54,055 bases of DNA from Prorocentrum cordatum. Its lineage: Eukaryota; Sar; Dinophyceae; Prorocentrales; Prorocentraceae. Every line of letters begins with the position of its first letter. Within the stretch, counting starts at the first letter, position 1. Positions 20,736-31,950 of the stretch are shown one piece after another. The translations under genes and the position numbers were made by a program. The DNA lies in the NCBI GenBank assembly GCA_963575745.1, contig CAUYUJ010018311.1, positions 135,001-189,055 on the forward strand, written 5' to 3'. The notes beneath the pieces are model-generated. The model saw nothing but the letters and a program-made list of their open reading frames with translations. It was not told the origin of the DNA and searched no databases.

Positions 20736-21110
20736 CACTGCCCGCTTGCGTCCGCCACCACCCAGCACAGCCCTTGTTCCCTGCGCTTCACCCACCCAGA
20801 ACAGCGCTTCGTAGCCCTATAGGGAGCTCCACCAAAGGTCCCAGCGGTACCGCCCGCATGCGTCCGCCACCACCTTGCGCAGCCCTTGCTCCCTGCTTGC
20901 GTTTCACCCACCCAGTACAGCGTTTCGTGGCCCCATAGGGAGCTCCACCGAAGGTCCCAGTGGCACCGCTCGCATGCGTCCGCCACCACGCAGCACAGCC
21001 CTTGCTGACCGCGTCTCACCCACCCAGTACAGCGTTTCGTGGCCCCATAGGGAGCTCCACCGAAGGTCCCAGTGACACCGCCCGCATGCGTCCGCCACCA
21101 CCCAGCACAA
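20736..21110. repeat. ~114-bp tandem array related to the 90-bp array
   Basis: About three units of 112-116 bp keep the AGGGAGCTCCACC core (20821, 20937, 21049) and replace the rest with GCGTCCGCCACCACCCAGCA-type sequence. It appears to be a variant of the neighbouring array. Confidence 0.75.
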
Positions 21111-21165
21111 TTGCGGCATTCACAACTGCATATGGTTGGGTCCTTCGCCAGGCTAATTTTGTTGT

Positions 21166-21167
<2 letters not shown>

Positions 21168-21199
<32 letters not shown>

Positions 21200-21670
21200 G
21201 ATATCTCTATATATATACATATATATATATATGTGTATGTGTATACGTGTATATATATATATATGTATGTTTGTATAGATGTATGTATGTATGTATGTAT
21301 GTATGTATGTATGTATGTATGTATGTGTGTTTGTATGTATGTATGTATGTATGTGTATGTACGTATGTATGTATGTATGCATGAATGCATGTATGTATGT
21401 ATGTATGTATATATGTGTGTATGTATGTTTGTATGTATGTGTGTATGTATGTATGTATGTATGTATGTATGTATGTATGCATGCATGCATGCATGCATGT
21501 AGGTAGGTAGGTAGGTAGGTAGGTAGGTAGGTAGGTAGGTAGGTAGGTATGTATGTTTGTGTGTATGTATGTATGTACGTATGTATGTATGTATGCATGC
21601 ATGTAGGTAGGTAGGTAGGTAGGTATGTTTGTATGTATGTATGTATGTATGTATGTATGTATGTATAGAT
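21168..21670. repeat. CT / TA / (GTAT)n / (GTAG)n microsatellites
   Basis: A CT run passes into a TA core, then about 430 bp of GTAT with islands of GCAT and GTAG. A further CT run follows at 21700-21727. Confidence 0.95.
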
Positions 21671-21949
21671 GTTTATATTGTTGCTGTTTTTGTATTGCTT
21701 CTCTCTCTCTCTCCCTCTCTCTCCCTCGGGGTCGCACTTCTGCTGCCTACGCAACTGGTGGCTTTGCCAAGGTTTTCGCCCGGGTGGCGGCCATGGGCGC
21801 CCCGTGGGGGGCCCGCGCGCTGGGTGGGCATGCCGAGGTTTCGCGTGGCTTGCGCCCCGGGCGCGCGGAGGGTGGATCGTTCAAGCGAAAAGACGCTCGT
21901 TCGAGCGAAAAGGTAATCCGTTCAAGCGAAAACCAACCGAGCGAAAACC

Positions 21950-22740
21950 AATCCAGAGCAGCAGAGAACAGCAGAGAGCAGCAGAGAACAGCAGAGAACA
22001 GCAGAGAGCAGCAGAGAACAGCAGAGAACAGCAGAGAACAGCAGAGAACAGCAGAGAACAGCAGAGAACAGCAGAGAACAGCAGAGAACAGCAGAGAGCA
22101 GCAGAGAACAGCAGAGAACAGCAGAGAACAGCAGAGAACAGCAGAGAGCAGCAGAGAACAGCAGAGAACAGCAGAGAGCAGCAGAGAGCAGCAGAGAGCA
22201 GCAGAGAACAGCAGAGAACAGCAGAGAACAGCAGAGAGCAGCAGCAGCAGAGAACAGCAGAGAACAGCAGAGAACAGCAGAGAACAGCAGAGAACAGCAG
22301 AGAACAGCAGAGAACAGCAGAGAACAGCAGAGAACAGCAGAGAACAGCAGAGAACAGCAGAGAACAGCAGAGAGCAGCAGAGAACAGCAGAGAGCAGCAG
22401 AGAACAGCAGAGCAGACAGCAGAACAGCAGAGAGCAGCAGAGAGCAGCAGCAGAACAGCAGCAGAACAGCAGAGAGCAGCAGCAGAACAGCAGAGAGCAG
22501 CAGCAGAACAGCAGAGAGCAGCAGAGAGAGAGCAGCAGCAGAACAGCAGAGAGCAGCAGCAGAACAGCAGAGAGCAGCAGCAAACAGCAGAGAGCAGCAG
22601 CAGAACAGCAGACAGCAGCAGCAGAACAGCAGACAGAGCAGCAGAACAGCAGACAGCAGCAGCAGAACAGCAGACAGCAGCAGCAGAACAGCAGACAGCA
22701 GCAGCAGAACAGCAGAGAGCAGCAGCAGAACAGCAAAGAA
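21950..22740. repeat. (AGCAGAGAAC)n minisatellite
   Basis: About 790 bp of a 10-bp unit alternating AGCAGAGAAC and AGCAGAGAGC, becoming AGCAGCAGAAC-like near 22440. It directly abuts the 101-bp satellite at CTCCAAAATC. A sister expansion at 25590-25795 is embedded within a satellite unit. Confidence 0.95.
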
Positions 22741-25140
22741 CTCCAAAATCGTGGTTCCCGCCATCCTCGGGGCCGCCGTGGGCCCCAGGGGCGCCAGCCA
22801 GAGCTGGGAACCACGATTTCGGGCTTTTCTGGCCTGGATCTCTCCAAAATCGTGGTTCCCGCCATCCTCGGGGCCGCCGTGGGCCCCAGGGGCGCCAGCC
22901 AGAGCTGGGAACCACGATTTCGGGCTTTTCCGGCCTGGATCTCTCCAAAATCGTGGTTCCCGCCATCCTCGGGGCCGCCGTGGGCCCCAGGGGCGCCAGC
23001 CAGAGCTGGGAACCACGATTTCGGGCTTTTCCGGCCTGGATCTCTCCAAAATCGTGGTTCCCGCCATCCTCGGGGCCGCCGTGGGCCCAGGGGCGCCAGC
23101 CAGAGCTGGGAACCACGATTTCGGGCTTTTCCGGCCTGGATCTCTCCAAAATCGTGGTTCCCGCCATCCTCGGGGCCGCCGTGGGCCCCAGGGGCGCCAG
23201 CCAGAGCTGGGAACACGATTTCGGGCTTTTCCGGCCTGGATCTCTCCAAAATCATGGTTCCTGCCATCCTCGGGGCCGCCGTGGGTCCCAGGGGCGCCAG
23301 CCAGAGCTGGGAACCACGATTTCGGGCTTTTCCGGCCTGCGTGGTCCTGGTTCCCGACATCCTGGGGGCTCGTGGGCCAGGGGCGCCAGCCAGATGGGAA
23401 ACCACGATTTCGGGGCTTTTTCCGGCCTGGATCTCTCCAAAAATCGTGGTTCCGCCATACTCGGGCCGCCGTGGGCCCCAGGGGCGACAGCCAGAAGCTG
23501 GGACGCACGATTTTTGGGGATTTTCCGGCCTGGATCTCTCCAAAATCGTGGTTCCCGCCATCCTCGGGGCCGCCGTGGGTCCCAGGGGCGCCAGCCAGAG
23601 CTGGGAACCACGATTTCGGGTTTTTCCGGCCTGGATTTCTCCAAAATCGTGGTTCCCGCCATCCTCCAAATCGTGGGTTCCCCCATTAAAGGATGATCCT
23701 CGGGCCGCCGTTGGCCCCAGGTGCGCCCAGCTCAGAGCTGGGAACCACGATTTCGGGCTTTTCCGGCCTGGATCTCTCCAAAATCGTGGTTCCCGCCATC
23801 CTCGGGGCGGCCGTGGGCCCCAGGGGCGCCAGCCAGAGCTGGGAACCATGATTTCGGGCTTTTCCGGCCTGGATCTCTCCAAAATCGTGTTTCCCGCCAT
23901 CCTCGGGGCCGCCGTGGGCCCCAGGGGCGCCAGCCAGAGCTGGGAACCACGATTTCGGGCTTTTCCGGCCTGGATCTCTCCAAAATCGTGGTTCCCGCCA
24001 TCCTCGGGGCCGCCGTGGGCCCCAGGGGCGCCAGCCAGAGCTGGGAACCACGATTTCGGGCTTTTCTGGCCTGGATCTCTCCAAAATCGTGGTTCCCGCC
24101 ATCCTCGGGGCCGCCGTGGGCCCCAGGGGCGCCAGCCAGAGCTGGGAACCACGATTTCGGGCTTTTCCGGCCTGGATCTCTCCAAATCATGGTTCCCGCC
24201 ATCCTCGGGGCCGCCGTGGGTCCCAGGGCGCCAGCCAGAGCTGGGAACCATGATTTCGGGCTTTTCCGGCCTGGATCTCTCCAAAATCGTGGTTCCCGCC
24301 ATCCTCGGGGCCGCCGTGGGTCCCAGGGGCGCCAGCCAGAGCTGGGAACCACGATTTCGGGCTTTTCCGGCCTGGATCTCTCCAAAATCATGGTTCCCGC
24401 CATCCTCGGGGCCGCCGTGGGTCCCAGGGGCGCCAGCCAGAGCTGGGAACCACGATTTCGGGCTTTTCCGGCTTGGATCTTCCAAATCGTGGTTCCCGCC
24501 ATCCTCGGGCCGCCGTGGGCTAGCTGCCCACGATTTCAGGCTTTTCCGGCCTGGATCTCTCCAAAATCATGGTCCCCGCCATCCTCGGAGCCGCCGTGGG
24601 TCCCACGGGCGCCAGCCAGAGCTGGGAACCGCGATTTCGGGCTTTTCCGGCCTGGATCTCTCCAAAATCATAGTTCCCGCCATCCTCGGGGCCGCCGTGG
24701 GTCCCAGGGGCGCCAGCCAGAGCTGGGAACCACGATTTCGAGCTTTTCCGGCCTGGATCTCTCCAAAATCGTGGTTCCCGCCATCCTCGGGGCCGCCGTG
24801 GGCCCCAGGGGCGCCAGCCAGAGCTGGGAACCACGATTTCGGGCTTTTTCCGGCCTGGATCTCTTCAAAATCGTGGTTCCCGCCATCCTCGGGGCCGCCG
24901 TGGGCCCCAGGGGCGCCAGTCAGAGCCAGGAACCATGATTTCGGGCTTTTCCGGCCTCGATCTCTCCAAAATCATGGTTCCCGCTTCGGTTTCCGCCATC
25001 CTTTTGGCCGCCGTGGGTCCCTGGGGCGCCAAACAGAGCCGGGAACCGGGATTTCGGGCTTTTCGAGCCTCGATCTTTCCAAAATCTTGGCTACCGCTAT
25101 TTTCTGGGCTGCCCTGGGTCCCTAGGGCGCCAGACAGAGC
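22741..25140. repeat. 101-bp satellite array, about 23 copies
   Basis: Unit starts are 101 bp apart (22743, 22844, 22945). Each unit has AAATCGTGGTTCCC near its start and the exact complement GGGAACCACGATTT near its end, separated by a CATCCTCGGGGCCGCCGTGG core. Neighbouring units can pair across a spacer of about 27 bp. Units between 23330 and 23710 and after 24920 are more diverged. Because 101 is not a multiple of 3 and stops are rare, several frames on both strands stay open for long distances. These are not genes. Confidence 0.95.
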
Positions 25141-25514
25141 CTGGGGGCGGGGGGTGCTCTCTGCACGCTCCATGACTCTCAGCTGGGCCGGCGCCTCCGC
25201 GCATGCATGGAGCCGGGGACTAGACCGCTACGACGCGGAGTGGCGGCGATGTGCCAGCCTGCACCGCTCCGCCCACCCAGCGGTCTCGTCCTCCCAGCGC
25301 GATCTGCAGCATCGACCGACTGCGATTTTCTTGGCCACCAGCGTGTCGTCTTGCATTGTTCTAGCTCTCGTGCTGTTTCACCATCGCTCGGCATCTTTCA
25401 TGCTAAGGTTGTTTAAGCGCATGGGTCATCCTGCTTTTGTGGGCAGTCGGTTCGCGCTGGGGCTTCTGCTGACTGCTCGGATCGCACCTGTGCTAGAAAG
25501 TCCATGAGGACTTG
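25141..25514. other. Unique stretch between satellite blocks
   Basis: No gene motif. Ends where a 101-bp-type unit resumes. Confidence 0.4.
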
Positions 25515-25980
25515 AGCTTTTCCAGCCTCGATCTCTCCAAAATCATGGTTCCCGCCATCCTCTGGGCCGCGGGGCCCTGGGAGCGCATAGCAGCAGAGAC
25601 CACAGAGCAGCAGAGAGTACAGAGCAGCAAAGAGCAAAGAGCAGCAAAAAGAGCACAGAGCAGCAGAGAGCACAGAGCAGCAGAGAGCACAGAGCAGCAG
25701 AGAGCACAAAACAGCAGAGAGCACAGAGCAGCAGAGAGTACAGAGCAGCAGAGAGAGCACAGGGCAGCAGAGAGCACAGAGCACAGAGCCGGGAACCACG
25801 ATTTCGGGCTTTTCCGGCCTGGATCTCTCCAAAATCATGGTTCCCGCCATCCTCGGGGCCGCCGTGGGTCCCTGGGGCGCCAGACAGAGCCGGGAACCGG
25901 AATTTCGGGGGTTTTCCAGCCTCGACTTCTCCAAAATCATGGTTCCCGCCATCTTCTGGGATGCCCTGGGTTCTTTTCGC
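25515..25980. repeat. Diverged 101-bp units split by an AGCAGAGAGCAC expansion
   Basis: Half a satellite unit (25515-25588) leads into AGCAGAGAGCAC-type repeats (about 25590-25795). These return to the satellite at GAGCCGGGAACCACGATTTC and continue for two diverged units. The expansion sits where other units read CAGACAGAGCC, so it probably grew from inside the unit. Confidence 0.8.
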
Positions 25981-26236
25981 GCGCGCGCCCAGCGGATTTC
26001 TTTCGAACGGCCCGCAGTTTTCGCGCGAATCGATTTCGCGCGGACGGCGGACCCTCGCGCGCCGGGCGGGCGCACCGCGGTCTCCCAAGGGGGAAGCGCG
26101 CAGTGGCGCCCTGGTGCCCCGCGTGGAATCGCCGAGGTTCCGCCAGGTGGCCGCAGCTCGGCCATGCCCAGGGCGCCAGGTTTTTGCAGCGCGCCGATGC
26201 GGGCAGGGCTAGAGCCCCATTCCGACTTGCACGTTC

Positions 26237-26812
26237 GCAGTCACGAGAATCCTGTCCGATTGTGCGCTCCGGAGGCCAGTCAGGAGAATGTCGAGGAGGA
26301 TCAGAGCCACGGACGGGAAAATCCTGTCCGTGAGCCCGCGGGCGGGAAATTCGAGGCCGTGGGCTCACGGGCATGATTCTCCCGTCGCTCGTGGGGCCAC
26401 GGACAGGATCTTCCCGTCCGTGGTTATGATTTTCAGCGTGCTCTTGGTTGGCCCCTGGAGTGAATTTCCCGCCAGGGTGGATCGCCGTGACCCTGAATTT
26501 ACCATTCGGCGTTCCCTTCGGGATGCAAGCCGCTGATCGCCAGATCTTGAAACGCTGTCTTACCGATTAGGCCACGGAGGCTATTGGGCAGAGCTTGAAT
26601 CCCATGCCGCGGTGCACACTCACGGCCGCGAGAATCGTGCCCGTGAGCCATCGTGAGCCCACGGGCGGGAAACTCGAGGCCGTGGGTTGCGCGCTCCAAG
26701 TGCCGATCAGGAGAACGCCGAGGAGGGTCAGAGCCACGGACGTGGAAGTCCTGCCCGTGAGCCCGCGTGGGGTAAATTCGAAGCCGTGGGCTCACGGGCA
26801 TGACTCTTCCTC
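26237..26812. repeat. ~145-bp direct repeats flanking the tRNA-like sequence
   Basis: 26237-26385 and 26630-26812 share words in the same order: CACGAGAATC/CGCGAGAATC, CAGGAGAA, GTCAGAGCCACGGACG, GTGAGCCCGCG, and GCCGTGGGCTCACGGGCATGA. They are diverged but clearly related. Confidence 0.65.
26509..26581 (-). pseudogene. Degenerate tRNA-like sequence
   Basis: On the minus strand GCCTCCGTGGCCTAATCGGTAA matches a tRNA 5' end with a near-consensus A box. A TTCAAGA loop-like heptamer is followed by TCTGG, and GGCTTGCATCC is a diverged B box. The 5' strand of the anticodon stem and the 3' acceptor strand do not pair properly, so it is more likely a tRNA relic or a tRNA-derived SINE head than a working tRNA. 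Confidence 0.4.
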
Positions 26813-27024
26813 CGTCCACTGTCTGTGGGTACCGCGGGGGGCTGCTGCCAGACCCTGGAGAGTCGTGCTAAGCAGATTCAGGCCTCGAAGTCCAGGCGCG
26901 CTGCCAGTCGCAAGCTCATCGCCTGTGTGGTGGTCGCGAGACTCTCACCCCGCCCTCTGCCCCCAATGCATCCCCTTTCCCTAGAGAATTCTTCCCTGTC
27001 GCACCCGGAGGCTGGTCGAAAGGG

Positions 27025-27757
27025 CGGGCTGGGCGTTTCGTCAGAGGCATCCTCACCATTTATGATCCTGAAATTTGAACTTCTGCAACAGCTGAACGGA
27101 TGGAGGGCGGCCCGCTTTCAAAATGCGTTTGTCGCCTTAGCGCCGCGCACACTCAAAATAAATATTCGCTGGAGCTTCACGGATGGAGGGCGGTTCCTTT
27201 CCAAACTGTGATTCTCGCCTTGGCGCCGCGTGCATTCGTTTGAGAACAGATGCCAGAGTTTCACAGATGCAGGGCGGCCCGCTTCCAAAATGTGGTTCTC
27301 GTTTTGGCGCTGCGCACATTCGTTTAAACAAATTTCGCGAGTTTCACGGGTTGAGGGCGGGTCGTTTTCAAAATGTGGTTCTCGCATTAGCGCCGCGTTC
27401 ATTCGTCTTAAGAGTTTGCAGCAGGTGCGAGAATTATCATGGTCCACGTCCCGCAAATTGTGTTTTGACACGATGACGGGTGTCAGGACGCAAAAGTCCC
27501 GTTGATTCGCGGTGTTGAAGTCCCAGGACTGGCGTTTTGGCACGATTCAGGATCGCCCAAGCGCAACATTAACGGTGATTCGCGGCGTTGGAGTCCCAGG
27601 AATGGCTTTGTGGCACAGCTCCGGATTTGCAAACGGTATTTTTCTAACGGGGTATTTCCCTCAGTGAAAATGAATCCCTTTTGTGGAGTCTATGAAGAGG
27701 GAGCTTGGAGGGAGGGTTTATTGCCATATCGTTGATGGCTCTCGGGTTTACACTAGT
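27025..27757 (+). mobile_element. Composite ~740-bp repeat element, copy 2
   Basis: Same order as copy 1 (9385-10110): a 5' module with CTCACCATTTATGATCCTGAAA (about 27050), four ~82-bp units (27080-27430), about three ~58-bp GAAGTCCCAGGA units (27440-27620), and a 3' module (27706-27754, GGAGGGAGGGTTTATTGCC to GGGTTTACACT). It then runs into a long TCC tract. No coding sequence is supported. Confidence 0.7.
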
Positions 27758-28080
27758 CCTCCTCCTCCTCATCCTCCTCTTCCTCCTCCTCCTCCTCCTC
27801 CTCCTCCTCCTCCTCCTCCTCCTCTTCCTTCTCCTCCCTCCTCCCTCCTCCTCCTCCTCCCTCCGCCTCCTCCTCATCCTCCTCCTCCGCCTCCTCCTCC
27901 TCCTCTCTTCCTCCTCCTCCTCCTCCTCCCCTCCTCCCTCCTCCCTCCTCCCTCCTCCTCCTCCTCCTCCTCCTCCTTCCTCCTCCTCCTCCTCCTCCCT
28001 CCTCCTCCTCCTCCTCCTCCTCCTCCACCTCCTCCTCCTCCTCCTCCTCCTCCTCCTCCCCCTCACCCCTCCCCCCCCGC
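27758..28080. repeat. (TCC)n tract
   Basis: About 320 bp of TCC/CTCC units directly after the 3' module of composite copy 2. Long frames on both strands are composition artefacts. Confidence 0.95.
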
Positions 28081-28381
28081 CATCTCCCCCCCCCCACCTT
28101 CGTCCTCCTCGGCTCTCTCTCTCTTTCCGGCCGCCGCCCTGCGCCTGCTCGGAGGCCCGGCGGGGCTGCCGGCCCAGCGGCAGCGGCGGCCGCTGGGCGC
28201 GACGCCGTTGGCGCGGAGGCCGAGGCGCCAGCGCCCGCGCGGTGGGGCGTTCCCTCGTCCGCGTTGGCGCCGTGCGCAGGGAGGGGCCGTAGATGGACAA
28301 GAGAGTGGAACCCTCGACACCACGCTCCCCCCCCAACAAAAATTCAAAATTGGCCTCAAGCATTCGGCAGCACAGGCGTGA

Positions 28382-28612
28382 GAGGACAAAAAAGTGGACC
28401 CCCCAGGGCCTCCGGCAGGCCGAAGCCAACTTTGAAATTGGGGTGGAGGGGTGGGGCGAACGCGGGGGCGAAGACGAATGGGGCTCCACTTTTTTGTTCC
28501 CTCACCGGAGGGGGGCAAGGGAGGAGGGCGGGGAAGAGGCCTCTGAGAAGCCCCGCCGCCTTCCGAGAAGGCCTGCCCCCTCTCACTTCCCCCTCCGGGC
28601 TCGCCGCCGACG
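28382..28612. repeat. Inverted-repeat patch and truncated foldback element
   Basis: GGACAAAAAAGTGGACCCC (28382) faces GGGGCTCCACTTTTTTGTTCC (about 28480). The downstream part, CTCTGAGAAGCCCCGCCGCC to GGGCTCGCCGCC (ending about 28612), matches the right arm of the foldback element at 37960-38155. The left GGCGGCGAG end is missing. Confidence 0.5.
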
Positions 28613-29021
28613 TTAGCCCCGTCCAATGGATCCTCGGCGGAGTGTTCGTTGAGATGCAGTCCGCATAGACACACGTTTGCGGGGTGTGCGCCCGCGCGGT
28701 GAGCCCTGGGCCGTCGTGGTCGTACGTGTTCAGGAGCTCCTCGAGCGCTGCGTCATGGGGGGGCGATACAATCGGGACGCTGAAGAAGGAACCCTTGTCG
28801 TTGGGGAGGGGCTCTGTGTTCCTTAATTGTTTCACAGCTTGCCTTAGGTTTTCCTCAGGTTTTCGATGGGAAATCGAAGGTCAACTTATAGACAAACCTC
28901 GTTCCGTATTTGGGGTTCCTTAGGTCAACACCCCGGGGGGAGAAAGATGCACCTCTCGTGGCCGAAAGGGCCCCCTGGGGCCCAAAAGGGGCACGAAAGG
29001 TGCACGCGTCTCCCCCCCCAT

Positions 29022-29575
29022 TCATCGCGCCCCCATGAAACAACGCCCGAGCTCCTCAAAACATGCGGACTCCAACCCAATATGAGGCGTCCAACTCTGG
29101 AGCCCGATCTTTCCTTCGCAGCGGATCGTGTAGTGCTCGGTCACTACTCCATCCATATCGGGGCTGTCTCTATTCAAGCCCGTGTCCTGGTAGTGGTCTT
29201 GCAGGATGCTGGTTTTCATCGTCTGTTTCCACTCGAACGTATTGGTAAGGTCTCCAGCCGCACAGACTAGCCCATCCGACAAACTGTCCTCCAGCTTCCT
29301 CACGAAGTCCTCGGTTTTTCTGGCTTGGGCAATTGCTGGCTTTCCCTGACCATTCGCACGCTCTCCTGGTGAGATTTTCCAACGGACCTGGTCGACTCCA
29401 CTGACTGGGTCGACCAGACTTGCCGTGCTTTGGCGGTCATGTCCTTGTCTAGCTCGACTTTGTTTCCTCACTATGTTTTCTTTAGCGTGACCTTGTCAAG
29501 CCAATCATCTCCGCGGTAAGGCGCCATCCATCACTAGTCTCCGGAGCTCCTCGGCCGTTGGCCTGCTCACCGACA
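29022..29575 (-). other. Coding-like patch, family not recognised
   Basis: A 149-codon minus-strand frame (29471 to 29022) reads like real protein (RKTEDFVRKLEDSLSDG, DHYQDTGLNRDSPDMDGVV, WTPHIGLE). Upstream frames continue a protein-like reading (MSVSRPTAEELRRLVMDGA, at about 29575) but are broken by stops and frame changes. The order GD, then D-VV, then W-PH-GL, faintly recalls the C-terminal part of a LINE endonuclease (compare DYVVVP and WGPHIGL in the LINE at 49000-49080). It could also be exons of an unidentified gene. No function is assigned. Confidence 0.25.
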
Positions 29576-29579
29576 TTTT

Positions 29580-31800
29580 GAAGGAGCTACCCTGCCGCCC
29601 GACTCAGCTCGCCAGGCTTACCGTGCGCTCCAGCCCAGCAGGTCGGCTTGTCGATCAGAGCCCCTTCGACCGCCCCGAAGAAGGTCCTGGGCCAATCGGC
29701 CACCCCGTAATTACATGCACCCTCGTCGGCAATTCCAGCGCTCTCCCTCTCTCCCTCTCTCTCGCACACACTTTAGCATGAGGGGAACGCGTCCAGAGGG
29801 AAACGGGGGTCCTGTAACCTGGGGTCTCCCCCAGGACAAGCTCTTCGTCCTGAGTCGTTTTCTGACAGTCCTGGGGCCCATGGAGGGCTCCGAGAGCCAG
29901 AAACGGCGAAAAACCTCAGGACCCGTTTCCTTCAGGACCTTTTTTTCCCATGGCGACATATGTATATATATATAGAGAGAGAGCATTATCTCTCTTTCTC
30001 TCTCTCGCTCCCTTCACCGCGCCGCCGCTCGGCGGGGCTTCCGCTGCTCCTCCAGCCAGCGCCCCGTCTGCTGGAGGCGCGGGCTTTTGCGATGCTGCAG
30101 TTCCGATCATCCTGGCCCCACTCGTTCTCCACTGGTGTGAAGCCGGGCACATCGCTCTACAGGAGGAATGCAAATCTTCAAAAATAGTCAAAAATACTCT
30201 GGGGACGATTTTTTTGAGAATTGCGTGACTATCTTCTGGCATCTTTGGGATATGTTTAATCTTTCCCGCAAAATCCGCCTGTAGGGGGACATGCCCGACC
30301 TAACACTGGCGGGGCGACCAGCGCCGTCGGTCTCCATTGGCGGGACGGCCGGCGAGCCTTGACGCGACCCTGGCGCCGCCAGCGGCCACGGCTGCAAGGC
30401 GCTTCGTCACGCCGCGCCGCCGCACGGCGCGAGCGGTGTTGCGGGCCCGCCGCCCACGGAGTCAGAAGAGCCCTGCCGCCCTCTTAGCATTTGGGGCGCG
30501 CTCCTCGTGCACTTTCGGGGAAAGGTAAGACTCGAGTAAGCCGGAACTCGGGTTCGCCGACGTTTTTTGACGAGCGCGTCCTGGATTTTGACGGTCCAGT
30601 GTTCGTGGGATGTTTGCAGCGGGAGTTCGCGTCAAATTTCAGATTGGGTCTCGTCATCTTTCTAATGGCACCGTCGGGCCAACCCGAGTCCCTCGTACAC
30701 GACTCCTACGTCTCCCCGATATTGATTCGCCCGACCCAACTTGGTCTGAAGCTCCTCCACCGAAGCCTTCGATGCGATCTATCATCGGTCGTTGGACAGT
30801 CTACCCCCCTGGTTTTCCGACCCTTCTCGCCCAGCTCCGGTTGGGTTTGCGCCTCCTGCGTCTCGCTCCTCTTTGCTCTGCGCTCGCAGCCCCCCCTGCC
30901 CTCCTGGCAGGCAACGCTCTTCTGCTCTCGCGTCTCTCGGTTCCTTCGGTCGTCGGGCTTTCCTCGCCGGACACTAAACAATGACAGATTCCTCGCAGTT
31001 CCGCGCAGACCATAAACGAGTTCCTCTAGAGAACTAAACGATGACAGGTTCTAGAGAACTAAACTGAGCATAACAACTCGGGGTTCCGCGCAGGTTTTTT
31101 GGGATCGGCGCGGACCCCCCTCCCTCAAGGTTCTGTTTGTCTCTTTCAGGATGGACTTCCTCTTTGCTGTGCACCTCTCCGGCATTCGCGCACATGGACT
31201 ACATGTTATGAGCGTGGGTTCCTTCCCCCCCGCGTGACCCTTGCCTTCCGCCATGTCTGCTTAGTGCTTCAATTAGTTTCGGAAGCGCCCCTCCGTCGCT
31301 CGAGCGCCGCTTGAGTCAAGCGGCCGCGGACCAACACAGCTTTTCCCCTTCTAGGTCCAGCGTGTGCTAGGTGTCGGTACCTTTCTGGGAGCACCCCGCC
31401 AGCTGAAACCGATTGCCCTGGAGATGGCGATTGCCTTGCGGTTCCCATGGATGCTCCCAAGTCAGGAGATATCTACCTCACGGTCGTGAGCCTTCGCGCT
31501 TGGACCCATCAGCCCGTCTTCCTGGTCAAGGCAAGTCAGGCTCGATATCAAGATGTGGTGGACTGTGTCCACATGTCGCGAGGCGTCTTCAGTGGTTCTC
31601 ATAGCTCTCCATGCACAAAATTCGCGGCACCACGATGGTGGCCGCCTTGAGTCACAATGCCGCAGCGTGCGAGTCTCACGCTGCGCATTAAGCCATATTC
31701 GATATTGCAGACCAGATGCGTTCTCAAATGGTGGCAATGGCACCGACGGCAGTGGTATCATTCAGCTGCTACATGCAAACGTACACTCTCCAGGAGTAGC
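29580..31800. other. Gene-free stretch
   Basis: No convincing gene. A short GA/TA simple repeat lies at 29958-30008. CTAAAC(A/G)ATGACAG(A/G)TTC occurs twice (about 30973 and 31035), with TCTAGAGAACTAAAC also doubled. Frames have no recognised motif. Confidence 0.4.
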
Positions 31801-31805
31801 AGGTA

Positions 31806-31809
31806 TGAC

Positions 31810-31902
<93 letters not shown>

Positions 31903-31950
31903 CGCAATGAAGAGGAGGAGGAGAAGGAGGAGGAGGAGGAGGGCCAGTGT
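31806..31950. repeat. (ATG)n microsatellite followed by a GGA tract
   Basis: About 32 ATG units, then GAAGAGGAGG and GGA units that abut the 3' module of composite copy 3. Confidence 0.95.

Noticed and set aside
19058-21754. Minus-strand frames with Cys-rich 30-residue repeats
   Set aside because: Unit lengths of 89, 90 and ~114 bp shift the frame repeatedly. No start, domain or unique sequence supports a gene.
21747-24485. Minus-strand 912-codon frame
   Set aside because: Same satellite and minisatellite DNA read backwards; Leu/Cys-rich and Arg/Pro-rich nonsense.
21625-25125. 1166-codon open frame over the AGCAGAGA and 101-bp repeats
   Set aside because: Several frames on both strands stay open because the repeats lack stops. 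The 101-bp period rotates the frame in every unit, and the product is low-complexity.
22741-25140. CRISPR array
   Set aside because: Repeats and intervening segments are all alike. There are no variable spacers, and the genome is eukaryotic.
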